From the NCBI GenBank assembly GCA_964019135.1, contig OZ025265.1:27007143-27071142 (forward strand): a stretch of 64,000 nucleotides of DNA, in the 5' to 3' direction. Made by a program: the position numbers and the translations under genes. The notes under the pieces are model-generated. The model saw nothing but the letters and a program-made list of their open reading frames with translations, searched no databases and had not been told where the DNA came from. The DNA is from Arenicola marina (Eukaryota > Annelida > Polychaeta > Arenicolidae). This document shows, piece after piece, positions 23,083 to 34,038 of this stretch (position 1 is its first letter; each line of letters starts with the position of its first letter).

Positions 23083-23974
23083 AAGAAATTTACAAGTTAA
23101 TGTGAGAGAAGATCAGCAATGTGGTACAGGCTGGAAAGTAGAAAAACTAAAGGATCTACTTGTTTTATCAATTAAAATGAATATATTTGTATAAAGTATT
23201 GTTTATATATGTTATATGCATTGAGTAGTAGTCGTTTTAAAGTTGAGTAGTTATGTAGTAGTTCCGAAGTACTGCATGGTAGTGCGTCTCATTTTAAGGG
23301 GAATTTGTATGTATCAGTTAGGAATGAAAAAGGTTACTTTATCAGTTCAATTTTAACTAGATGATAAGTAGATTCCTGCATATGAGTTAGAGTAAACATA
23401 TTATTTGGGTAAGTATCTAATACAGCGGTTTTTTATGTCATGTATATACTTCTAGTATGCCTACCGGTATACTGTGTGATTTTATTGTGCATAGTTACTA
23501 GACAAATTTCCAATATGGCATTTTCAATTCATTCAAACATGTATATGTTGTAAATTGAACACAATTGAGTTTCAATATATCAATCATTTAAACAAACATT
23601 GTTTTTATTTGGCAAAGTCCTGTCACTTTAAAAAAAAATTAATGTAAAATTTAAAATGGAATGTGTGTAAATATGATGCTGCTGTATATTAATATCATTT
23701 GTTGATTTATTTTTTTATGTCAATATGCATATAAGCAATGAACATTTCTTTACATAATGGTAGTTTTTTTCGAATATATCTATACGGCTAGAATGTGTAT
23801 TATATCAGTCTTTTGGAATTTGTGTCATTTAAGTGACGAGTAACCATGAGCTAATTATATGTATATAATGTGCATGTCACATGTTCACATACTGCACCTT
23901 TTTATAATAATACATATATGAAAGTGGATTGTGAATCTTTGTATCCTTTATTCTTGTATTTTTCAGACTTGATG

Positions 23975-24215
23975 GTGATTAGTGCCATGGTATCCATGTA
24001 GTAAGGTATTATGGTACACATACCATGGTAAGATACCATGGTACATTAGCATACCATGGTATGACACCATGGTAAGATACCATGGTAAATACCATGGTAA
24101 GATACCATGGTATGACACCATGGTATAAAGCCATGGTAAATTACAATGGTACATTATACCATGGTATACCATGGAGTTTTGGCGATGGTAATTTACCATG
24201 GTAATTTACCAGACA
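23975..24215. repeat. Palindromic CCATGG/TACCATGGTA array
   Basis: ACCATGGT palindromes recur every 10-20 bases, separated by AAGAT, ATGAC and AAATT spacers. Each unit and the whole array can fold on themselves. Confidence 0.9.
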
Positions 24216-24499
24216 TGATCTGTCTGTATGGTCCGAATCGCGGCGGGCGGGGGTGAGGGGGGGGGGGGGCCGTAGTGATCAACCTGTATGTTCTGGATCG
24301 CGGTTAATGTGGGAGTGGGCCGTTTTATATCTGTATAAGCCTTATACCACACGTGGACCGGAATTTTGTTCTATCAGTATCTCCTGTACGGTCCGGATGG
24401 CTTGCAATAAAGAACATGTGGTTTATCTGACATACGGGTTTGACCTTTTGTATGATTCGTCTTGGCGCTGTATGAGGCATGGGCGCACGGCACGCTGTA

Positions 24500-24904
24500 G
24501 TCCGACGTCCGGCAGGCAACCGAATTCAGACCAAAATTCTTCGTCGGCTCACAACCTTGATTTGACTATCGTGCGACGTCAAAATCCGACGTCGGTACAC
24601 AACCCTTTTCTGACCGTCGGGCGACGTTGGTGTCCGACGTCGGATACCGACGTCGCGCACGGGTGCAAAACCAACCAAATTGAGATCAAATACGACGTCG
24701 GCACACAACCTTAATTTCAACGTCGCGCGACGTCGGTATCCGACGTCCGTACACGACCCTCATCTGACCGTCGGGCGACGTCGGTGTCCGACGTCGGATA
24801 CCGACGTCGCGCACGGGTGCAAATCCAACCAAATTCAGATCAAATACGACGTCGGCACACAACCTTAACTCGACAGTTATGACAACGTCGGTGTGCCCGC
24901 TGGG
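24500..24904 (-). repeat. Right terminal array of the ACGTC element
   Basis: Two units of about 154 bp (GCGACGTYGG at 24621 and 24775) each contain several GACGTCGG palindromes and the phrase GCGCACGGGTGCAAA. The array ends with the inverse of the left terminal sequence. Confidence 0.8.
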
Positions 24905-25330
24905 CTATCACGTATTTTGAGAGAATATTCTATGAAGCATTTTCCTGGTCCTTATCAAGTTATAGTGCCATCCAGCATGCTTTCAATGACATTAAGTATG
25001 TTTCCGGGTATACCATGCATAGGTCACCATCTTGTACTGGTGCAAGGTCACCATCTTGTACAGCTGCAATTATCAGCACATCTCCTTTAAATACGATCAT
25101 TTCTTTGCCATATAAAACCGAATAGTATCAAGGCATAAAGAAAGAATAAAGGTGGAAGAAGGAAGAGGAAGGAAGAAAAGCACAGATAGAGGCATATCTT
25201 TTTTGTTCGAATGCACGAGGTGGATATTGGTCATAAATAAGTGGCGGGAATACCCATTAGCATGACAAGAAATGTTGAGGCAAAACGAACAGGAATGGAT
25301 ATCCTAAACTTGTGTGATCAAATATCTCAC

Positions 25331-25429
25331 TTGTTGGTGAGTTGGTCTCTGGTCTGGGGCGAGGCAGACAATCGGCGCAGAACAGGTCACACTCTGTGTT
25401 TCCGCACCCCCTGCAGTGGGCACCGCCAC
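25331..25429 (-). CDS. Cys-rich exon (module 1)
   Basis: Minus-strand exon between acceptor CGTTTTAG and donor CAA|GTGAG. It is phase 1 at both ends, with 32 open codons. The core reads HCRGCGNTECDLFCADCLP, that is CX2CX4CX3CX2C with a preceding His, followed by a Pro-rich tail. It shares the start GGA.C..CG.T with the exon at 15716-15858 but then differs strongly. It probably binds zinc. The phases fit the exon at 26842-26880 upstream. Confidence 0.5.
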
Positions 25430-26841
25430 CTAAAACGAAACAGAAAACAAATTTTCAAGAAAGTTGCTTCATAAAGTCATAGAAAGGGGTCGGATTGTTC
25501 GTTCGACCATCAGGTGTAATTGCAAGAGGCGATTATCTTATATGCAGACGGGTTCTGCAATGACCTAGCTAGATATTCAATCTTCACCCTGGTCACAAGA
25601 CCGTTGGAATACCAATAAGTCGAGGCACGGGTTTCGAGAAATTCAGGCAATAATTGTTGTTCCTGTGTTGTAGAGCTCTATTATCCAAGTCGGTGGGGCG
25701 TGGTGCAGATATAGGTAGAGGATTATAAAACTTGGACTCTGAATGTCTGATCTGTCCGGAACAAATCAGTATGGCACCTTAGGAAAAACTATCACGAGAA
25801 ACGTTTGGAACTGACGATGTAGCGAAAAATAGATTGAAACATTAATGTGTTATCTTCAATGGTAGATGCAGTTGAACCGTGAAGGAGCAGGTCGCATAGG
25901 ATGCCAAAATTAATTCTAGTAGTTAGGGGGTGATCTTGTATTTTAAAGTTTTAGAAAGGATATGTCTTCGCAAAGTCGGTTTCTATGTGCTGAGAAGGCT
26001 GCACACTTAAATATGTAGTGGATAGTATCTTCAGGTTGCGTCAGACAGTACGTTGAGCGGATAATATTAGAGTGAGCTTTTCATGTGAAAGTAATAAGTA
26101 GGCTCTATCTGATCATGACCTATTATTTATAATTCAATAAGCTGCTTGATATTTATATATATTTATATACAATGGGGCGTTTTATATTGATCTAACAACG
26201 GTTGCATAATTTACATGAATGCAATAAATTATTTTCCAAGTGCACAGATGTGATATCGTAGGTGATAACGACTATGCAGGCGAGTATATATTAACGTATG
26301 CCCATGTATAACCGGATATCAGTGAGTCATATCCAGCGAATTGCCACTTGGTTATTGTCGCTTGCAACTCATTTGAGTTCCCAATAAATATAAGATACTA
26401 TGTCTATATGTAATATGCCCACGATTTTGCAAAGTTCTTTCACCGCGGGGAAACTTAACGACGGGAGCAAATTATAAGAACGAGTCTCTCTGTTTATGTA
26501 TCACAAAAATGTATATGTATATGTTATATACCATATGTCGAAATATTGACGTATAAATAAAATAATTAATATAAATCACATCATAATTTAAATCTTGATA
26601 TCCAAGAGCATAAAACAATGTGGTTTAGTAATGTAGACTCTCATACTTTAGTGAAATTACAAGGTTTACGTATGAAGAAAGGAAAGTAACAATATTATTA
26701 ATTGGAACCTTTTATTTGATTGATCCTTTTGGCCAGAAAAAGAAAGAAAAAGGAAAAACAATTTACGCGGTGGAGTATATCTGCAGATTCTGCACAATAA
26801 AGAGATAAGTTTACTGATCTTGTCAACGTAACTTAACATAC

Positions 26842-26880
26842 CTGCCTCCCCCGGCCCGCCATCTGTCCCACCGACTGCGC
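26842..26880 (-). CDS. 39-base Gly-rich exon of the Cys-rich gene
   Basis: Acceptor TTTGCAG and donor CAG|GTATGT enclose 39 bases, phase 1 at both ends. They read AVGGTDGGPGEA in the frame shared with its neighbours. By itself so short an exon would not be convincing; the matching phases on both sides raise it. Confidence 0.45.
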
Positions 26881-27574
26881 CTGCAAATTTCCCGAATACA
26901 TGGATTATTCCACCATTTCATATCTAATGCCGCGATCTTATCTGTCATTATGTGAAAGCGAATTTATACGAACAAATCCCTTGCATAGTGCACGGCGATA
27001 ATATAAGATATTTAAAGAAATTGCTAGAATCTCGCTTATACTTGCTTATTTACGCTGTCACATTAGGTAGGACTATTTTTCGCTTTGTGCTCTTAGCCCG
27101 AGATGGTTTGCTGTATCGTATCACAATGTATCCACAGCGGTAATTATACGATATTACAGGACAGCGGAACCTGTTTGTTAAAATAGATCAAATATTCGCA
27201 ATAAAAGAGTTTGTAAACTAAATTCGCTTTGTCCATATAGTCGCTTTATAGAAAGTTATCATCGGCACACATCGTGTACTAAGTTATATATTCTGTACAC
27301 ATATATATTCTTAAATTAGAATATCAGCAAGAGTATCAGCAAACCGGGAATATGACCGCTTTACTTTGCAGAAGTCGTTCATTATTCCATCATGTTGTAT
27401 GCATAAATTAGGAGTAAACTTACATTTTCTAGTGCAGATACTTATAATGTCTAATATAATGTCTATATGGCATAATGTCTACCGCTACAATCGACTGATC
27501 ATAATCGCATTACAGCACCTAAGGTAGTTAAACAGTTGCTTGACATTATTACACATATGTCTTCGTATACACAC

Positions 27575-28941
27575 TTATATCTCATTTCTATTCTTCCTGC
27601 TTTGTCAAAGATCTTTGAAGAGTCAATGTACAAACGACTGAAGTTACCTTAGCAAGTATAATTTGCTTTATGAGAATCAATTTGGCTTTCGAACTAACCA
27701 CTCCACCACATTCGCGCTAGTGCCTTTAACAGATCGAATGGCCTCAGCAATAGATAAGGGAGAGTTCACTCTAGGGGTATTTTTAGACTTTTCAAAAGCA
27801 TTTGAAATGGTTAATCACAAAATTCTTTTTTTGAAACTCGAACGGTATGGGATTCGTGGAGTAGCTCTAAAATGGCTTAACAGTTGTCCAGATTCAAGGT
27901 ACCAGTATGTGGAATACAACCACACCAAATCATCAAGGTCAAAAATCAACTGTGGGGTGCCTCAAGGATCTACTCTTGGTCCCCTGTTATTTTTAATTGA
28001 TATTAATAATATTGCTCAGGTCAGTGCGAAACTATTCAGTATTATATTTGCGGATGACTCCAACTTCTTTATATCGGGTAAAGATATTGCCGATGTGACT
28101 TCGACCCTGAATTTTGAACTGGAAAAAAATAGATACTGGCTGCAATTAAACAAACTCACTCTCAACCTTGGGAAGGCAAAGTTCATGATATTTAAATCTC
28201 CTCGTAATGAAATTACCATGCAGAGCGAAATCCTGATGGCAGGAGAAATTATTACTCAAGTAAATACTACAAAATTCCTTGGGGTTCAACTTGACTCTGG
28301 TTTAGTTTTGGAATGACCATGTACAATACATACAGGGCAAAATAGCTAATGGATTAGGCATCCTTACAAAGGCCAGAAAGGTGTTTAAAAGTGAAACCTT
28401 ACGTATGTTATACTATAGTTTTATAATTCCATATCTTTCGTATGTTATCGAATAATGGGGAGCTGCATTTGAATCCTGCAAAAATCCTGCATTTGAAAAA
28501 TGCAAAAAAAAGCTAGCAGACTCTTATATGGTGCTACTAAACTTGCTCATACTAAACCACTTTTGTCTCCAATAGTCTTTAGCGTGCTATTATGAATATA
28601 AGATGTTATTTGTTATTTACAAGCAATACCATGAGATTCATCCGAAAATTATAAAGAAAATGTTTGTCCAAAACCAAGATGCTCATAAGTATGTTACAAG
28701 ATCGTCCAATAACTTACAAAGTTATCTGTCTTCCTTACGATGCTCTATACATCTTTTCAAGAGAACGGTAAAAAGTATGTTGTTAAAAGATATTATTGAT
28801 AATTCAAGTTTTTTTTCGGGGGGGGGGGGGGGTGTTTTTTCCATCTGTACGAGCATATAAGCACCTCTTCTGCTCAGTTTGCACATGAAAATGTAATGTA
28901 CATGTTTTTTAGATAAAATAAGCCTATTATTATTAACCTTA

Positions 28942-28985
<44 letters not shown>

Positions 28986-28990
28986 AACAG
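27575..28990 (+). mobile_element. LINE fragment, Jockey/CR1-type RT, in an intron
   Basis: It starts in the RT with ILPALSKIFEESMYKRL, then ENQFGFRTNHST, LDFSKAFEMVNH, GVPQGSTLGPLLF, FADDSNFF, WLQLNKLTLNL and TTKFLGVQLD. It continues in other frames to IPYLSYVIEXWG and a C-terminal DAHKYVTRSSNNL. The RT block is open for 217 codons, so decay is moderate. It is 5'-truncated. A 3' tail with a poly-G tract and TA repeats ends it. It sits between the exons at 29521 and 26880, opposite to the gene. Confidence 0.92.
28947..28982. repeat. (TA)n microsatellite
   Basis: About 18 TA dinucleotides at the 3' end of the LINE copy. Confidence 0.95.
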
Positions 28991-29520
28991 ACGAATCACC
29001 TTTCCTGACTTGCAATTACAATAAGATGCTTGCGAGTGGCCTACAGCGATGAAACTCAGACATCTGTCAACTGGCTATGTTAATTATTTTTTTTGTTTTA
29101 TACATGACATAAACAATGTCGCAAAAATTAAATCATTATAATATAGTGATAAACATATAACAAGGTTATGGACAGTTATAATAGTAACTTGACTCACTTG
29201 CTAATTATAATTATCTAATGCTTTTCAATTAATATGTACAGATGTATACTATATTTCCCCCCCAATTACGTCAAAACTGACCAGGAAAAAACTAACTTAC
29301 AAGTATTAAAACGACTGTTACGCTATATGACAGCCTTACTTTAAAATCCATAACAATTATATAGAGTAAGACGTATTATTAGTTATCAAATCCAATGGCT
29401 TAATTTTTAAGTTGTTTCCGTCGTATATCAGAATTACATGTTTGCATGATATATTTACTAAATTTGAGCTATTTAACCACATAGAGCTGATTCTGTTAAT
29501 GGACGGATGGTATCTCTTAC

Positions 29521-29625
29521 CCGGCATTTCGGGAGGAGGCCCGTCGGCAGCGACACGGCCAACATCCGGGGGTCCGTCATTCCGAGGCGGTGGGTAATCT
29601 CGCCCGTCATCATTGGATGCGGGCG
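29521..29625 (-). CDS. Pro/Asp/Gly-rich exon of the Cys-rich gene
   Basis: Acceptor CTGTTTCAG and donor CCGG|GTAAGA enclose 105 bases, phase 1 at both ends, open as PASNDDGRDYPPPRNDG and further VAADGPPPEMP. The composition suggests a disordered linker. Each of the four exons 30164, 29521, 26842 and 25331 leaves in phase 1, and the last three also enter in it, which is unlikely by chance. Confidence 0.5.
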
Positions 29626-30163
29626 CTGAAACAGAGTATAGATAGATTTACGTTCTCGCACATGACTGTGATCACTTGGAGGAATGAATTCATACACGTA
29701 CAATAAACGAGACACATAACACTTCACCCAACCCACGTTGGCTTAGAACTAATTTGAAAATAAATGAAAAGAACAAAAAGAAAATATAAGCACATGAAGA
29801 AGAAAACAGAAAAAGAAAATATTGGGACATAAATGAATGGGACATACGTCCACAATACCAAGTAATGATATAGCCCACGATATAGCCCACGTAAATCGGC
29901 CGAACCATGTAATCATCAGAAGCAAACAGTACATATTCAGATAACAGTTTTAATTGTTTTAATATAGTTGCGTCCCTAAACAAACTGTCTGAACTTTGAA
30001 CTAATATGTATCAGCTGAAAGAAAACATTTTACTTAATCGCGACCTTGAGCTTGCATCGATCTTTCTGATGTAACGAGGATTGTTCCACAAATAAACACG
30101 CTTAAAATGTGCATAACCCGAATGGTAGATAAAGGCAATCGACATTTATTGTGAAATGCTTAC

Positions 30164-30230
30164 CCTGCGTTTCCTGAACAGGCACCATTAGGGGAGGATC
30201 ATCATCTCCTGGGTCAGCCATTCCCCCCAT
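30164..30230 (-). CDS. Proposed first coding exon of the Cys-rich gene
   Basis: After an acceptor (TTCATACAG) the exon starts directly with ATG and reads MGGMADPGDDDPPLMVPVQ to a phase-1 donor CAGG|GTAAGC, in all 67 bases. Only the ATG frame is open. The start codon may be here, with an untranslated exon upstream. The acidic, Pro-rich product joins the Pro-rich exon at 29521-29625 in frame. I found no upstream exon or promoter. Confidence 0.45.
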
Positions 30231-31035
30231 CTGTATGAAAAGCGCAAAGAGTTGAAATCATGTACTGTGCGCTGGGGAGCCCCTCATGGTTCCTACACAG
30301 ATTTGGTACCAAAAATTAAAACGACTATTCCATCACTTTTTCATGACAAATTCATGAATTTCCCATGAGGATATCCGTGATCTATAGCATGTATATATAA
30401 TTAAATTAGTCATCCTAATGATAATGGTCCGAAAGATATTAGTGTCTCGGCAAAATGGCATCCTCCTTCAGTCATAGCCATCCGACTCAACCAGTTTATT
30501 TTCATTTATTATTATGCTAATATTATACTATTTCCAAATGCGCACATTAAACATGTACTTAATAGGCCTATGATGAATCGTAAAAACAGAGGGAGTAGAG
30601 TAACGTATTGTAAGATAAAATTCCATGATTTTTCCATGACTTTTTACTTCCCTAATCTATTTTCCATGACTTGTTACTTCCATAATGCCATTTTTCATGA
30701 CTTTTCATTTCTCAGATGTAGTTTACACGACTTTTTACTTCACACGCTATTTGTTCATGACTTTCCATGATCGTGGATATCTCAGCACTGGGCGGTCATT
30801 TGACATCAAACATGCAGCCAATGGCCCTGGTATTGTTCACTACACTCTCCACGGCCAAACTGGCTTGAAATGCTGCATGAGCTATTTGTTGCTATCTTGA
30901 TCTGAATAGGTATTATTCACTGCATGCCATGAAACAGTCCATAATAATAATCCATTTTATGCAGGCCCCAAGCTGTAGAAACAAGTTTGGCAACTGCACT
31001 GTGTCACTTCTGATAAGTTCCCTTGGTTCCGGCTT
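30231..31035. other. No gene; short tandem repeat at 30621-30775
   Basis: Five diverged units of about 31 bp at 30621-30775, each with TTCCATGACTTTTTACTTC or a variant. The remainder is AT-rich without features. Confidence 0.6.
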
Positions 31036-31560
31036 GACACCACCCACCCCCAACTGTCTCTCTTCCCTTGGGGTACCACCCCCACTTATGGTATCTTTCC
31101 TCTCCTAGTTTGGGGCGCGTCCCCTCCACTCACTTGTCTCTCCTCTCCCTGACCTTTGGGTCTCTGTCCCCTCCTCACATCTGGCGTACCACCACAAACT
31201 TTGGTTACCACCCCAATTTGGGGTGTCTCCCCTCGCATAAGTTGGGGTATCTTCCCTCCCCTATCTTAGGCGTGTCCCCTCCCCTGACTTGGGGTACCAC
31301 CCAAAATTGGGGTGTTTTCGCTCTCTTAACTTGAGGTATCACCCCAACTTGTGGTGTCTCCTCTTCATTAATTAGGCGTGTCTCTCCTCCACTAACTTGA
31401 GATTTCTCCCCTTCCCAAACTTGAGGCACCATCTCTTGGGGTACCACCTCAATCTTGGGGGGTACCACGCCAACCTTGCGGTATCACCCTAACTTGGGTT
31501 GTCTCCCATTCCGTAATTTGAGGTGTTTCCACTCACCTAACGAGATGTCTCCCCTCTAAT
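31036..31560. repeat. Irregular pyrimidine-rich minisatellite
   Basis: Units of 25-40 bases built on CTTGGGGTACCACC, TTGGGGTGTCTCCCCTC and CCTCCCCTAACTTG. They are irregular in length and leave short open frames on both strands that I do not take as genes. Confidence 0.75.
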
Positions 31561-32869
31561 AATATCCATAGTACCAAATGTACTGGTGTTCCAGCGACAA
31601 GCGGAAAACAGGGAGAGGGGTCCCTACTTTAGCATTTCGTACAAACATCAATAAACAAGATATATCATTTATGTTTGTTGTATATTGTAGACTAATTAAC
31701 TCCCTGTTATGCATGTAGGTAATAATTCGTAGTGCGAGTTTCAACTGCCTCGCGCACCCTGCTCTTTAGTGTAATGAAAAATACGTTGCTCCTCGTGGGG
31801 TTAAGGGGGCAAACTTTCACAATAGATTATGGTAGATTTTGGAAATGCACTCCTAGATAACTAGGGGCCTATGAGTGAGAAAACAAGGATTTGGGTATAT
31901 CGTTAGATATTCTGGTGTCCCATGCGGAAATACCCCCCGCCCCCTAAAGGAATGGCAAGAATGTGTAATTTCAACTTATAGAAATATTTGCCTCATTCTC
32001 GGTGAAATGAAAACACTATTCCCGATGAACGGAAATACCCCTTACCCGCCCCCCCCCCCCCCACAGAAGTAAAGGTTGTTCACCACATGTATAATGAATA
32101 GACCTATCGTCTCCTATCTCGAAATGTTCTAAGGGATCAAGTTATTGGCTGCTCAAACACTGCCTTGGATCTAAGTATTTTCAACAACCTAAGAGTCCGT
32201 GCATTGCGTTACGATTTGAGGTTTTACGTTGAAGTGCTAAACGTATGCAGACACGCTTGCGGGAGTTTTGTGAACCGTTGGCTTTTACTCATACAGCTAA
32301 AGTAAGTGTGGCGGTATAAGGGCGATATCGACTGACTAGCCAACATGTTACCAACCGCATGCGATGTTGGACTTAGTGGTATACAGTGCATGAAATAAAA
32401 TTAGAAAGGACTTGCTGTAGGGCGCTCTTGTGCACATGCAGCTTAAAGTTGGACAAGAAACCCACCGCTACGAGGAAAATGAATAGGTTATTAGTCAGGA
32501 TATAAGCCAAAAACGTGTCTATTATACGCTGCTTGAAGCACAGCCATCGCAACAGGATGGCTACTCGGGGAGTGATGTGATAAAGTCAATGCTGCATCCC
32601 AGTGTGAGACATGCTCTAGTTTTCAGATATTGCTATATCCAGAGCGACATTTGCCTGTCAGTTATATTATGAAAATAAAATGGCATGATATTGCCGTACT
32701 TGTAAAGTGACGGTCTTTTTACTGCACCGGTGCAATTTCGGTGCAACCAAATGGCCAGTACACGATGGAAGCTAACTACGACGTGGCTCACTAGTGGGCA
32801 GCACAAGTTTGTTAGTGGTTGTGGTCGGGTACCTTTTGTCAGAATGTCTAGACAGCAACGACCATCTAG
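31561..32869. other. No recognised gene
   Basis: Nothing I can support as coding. A run of 14 C lies at 32048-32062. Confidence 0.4.
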
Positions 32870-33190
32870 TGTTAGCCGACGGCCGGCTGTGTTTAGAACA
32901 TGCCAGAACAAGTGTCAATGAAAGACCTTTTATTCTCGTGCCAAAATGTATCAATCCCAGTGTCTGTACCTGAAGGGTATCAGGTCTCGTCGCAAACACG
33001 AACGCTCACCTCCGTTGATCATGATCATAACGTATCCGTCCGCACACGGCGGGGACCTGTGTATGATATATAGGTCCCCGCCGTGTGTGGACGGATACGT
33101 TATGATCATGATGAACTGCGGTGAGCGCTCGTGGTCGTAAATATTCCACCCGAAACAAATTACCCAGGACGATTCCACCCCCTGGTCACA
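32870..33190 (+). repeat. Dispersed repeat, copy with foldback insertion
   Basis: It matches 39915-40080: AACGGCCGGCTGTG.., CAGAACATGCCAGAACAAGT, GTCAATGAAAGACCTTTTAT and later AAATTACCC.AGGACGATTCCA. It differs by an insertion of about 150-160 bases that contains a large hairpin. Confidence 0.85.
32997..33133. mobile_element. Foldback (MITE-like) insertion, 62-bp arms
   Basis: Arms at 32997-33058 and 33072-33133 are inverse copies with about five mismatches, around a 13-base loop. The longest perfect block includes ATCATGATCATAACGTATCC. The related copy at 39920-40080 lacks it, so it is an insertion. An AAAC-like sequence flanks both sides. It has no coding capacity. Confidence 0.8.
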
Positions 33191-33230
33191 CCTACCCATA
33201 CCCCCCCGCCTCCCTCCTCCGACAACCCCC

Positions 33231-33545
33231 CACCAAGTGTTAAGGGAGTATTAAGGGAGTATATGGATTGTTAAGGGAGTATATGGATTGATTGTGAGCG
33301 TTAGGGGAGTATATGGATGTAATGGAGGTGCCAGGAAGGAGTAAGGAGCGATTGAGAGTCTTAGGGGAGTATATGAATGAAATGGAAGTGCTAGGAAGGT
33401 GCATGGAGTGACTGAGGGTGTTAAGCGACTATATTGCGCGACTGTGAGTGTTAGGGGAGTATATGGATGGAATGGAAGTTCTATGAAGGTTTATGGAGTG
33501 ACTGAGAGTGTTAGGGGATTATATGGTGGGCATGGGAGCACATAG
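33231..33545 (+). repeat. Minisatellite with units of about 60 bp
   Basis: TTAGGGGAGTATATGGATG recurs with GGAATGGAAGTGCTAGGAAG and GAGTGACTGAGAGTG. Unit length varies by loss of half units. Confidence 0.8.
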
Positions 33546-33879
33546 TCCCATATGAGACAGTTGTTGCTCCGCAGAACAGTCTCATATCCTCAGGCAGGAA
33601 ATGTGGGGGGAAGATTTGTTTGTGTGGGCGACTAAGTGTTCTGAATGGCACGATCCATCAAACCATCGTTATTTTGTACTATGATACCTAAACTTCATAT
33701 TTACCACAAAACCCACATGCACATGAACTAACAAAGTATCGCATTACTATCAAGTTGGATGAAATGATACTTTCTTGTTGTTTATCGCGTCATTTCGTAT
33801 TTGGTCATTCTTCACCAGCGGCTTTCGCCAGGTGGCGTTTCGCTTATTGCGTGTCAATGGATGGGTGTATGAAGCGCCA

Positions 33880-34038
33880 CCAAGCGAATTGTGTTGTTTT
33901 GACGACATGCGCCCAATGCGCAGATTCTCCACTGGGTGGGCAAGACGGCGGATGGAACAGAGCGGTCTGCTGGCTTTAGAAAACAATAAACTTTATCGTC
34001 GTAATAATGAAGACTTGAACCAGAATAATAAAGTAAGT
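33880..34038 (+). pseudogene. Copy of a first exon with donor site (decayed promoter and start)
   Basis: It is similar to 44060-44198. The NRF1-like site is degraded (GCGCCCAATGCGCAG) and the start reads ACGGCGG instead of ATGGCGG. The exon runs on to AATAATAAA|GTAAGT at 34033, a consensus donor not present in the other copy. Whether the parent is a host gene or a mobile element is unknown. Confidence 0.5.

Larger units (their letters stand above)
21081..24904. mobile_element. Possible DNA transposon with ACGTC-rich terminal arrays
   Basis: The left end reads CCCAGCGGGCACACGACGTC and the right end is its inverse (GTGTGCCCGCTGGG at 24891-24904). Inside each end is an array rich in CGACGTC: 25-bp units on the left (21181-21280) and units of about 154 bp on the right (24510-24890). 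I see no convincing target-site duplication, so two solo ends brought together is an alternative. A third such end lies at 45382-45405. No transposase was recognised, but possible plus-strand exons lie inside. Confidence 0.5.
25250..27310 (-). repeat. Duplicated segment, copy B
   Basis: Partner of 15640-17240. The stretch 25430-25760 is closely similar to 15860-16130, and 27120-27300 to 17045-17235. The exon region between (25331-25429) is hard to align with its counterpart beyond the first bases after the acceptor. Confidence 0.85.
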
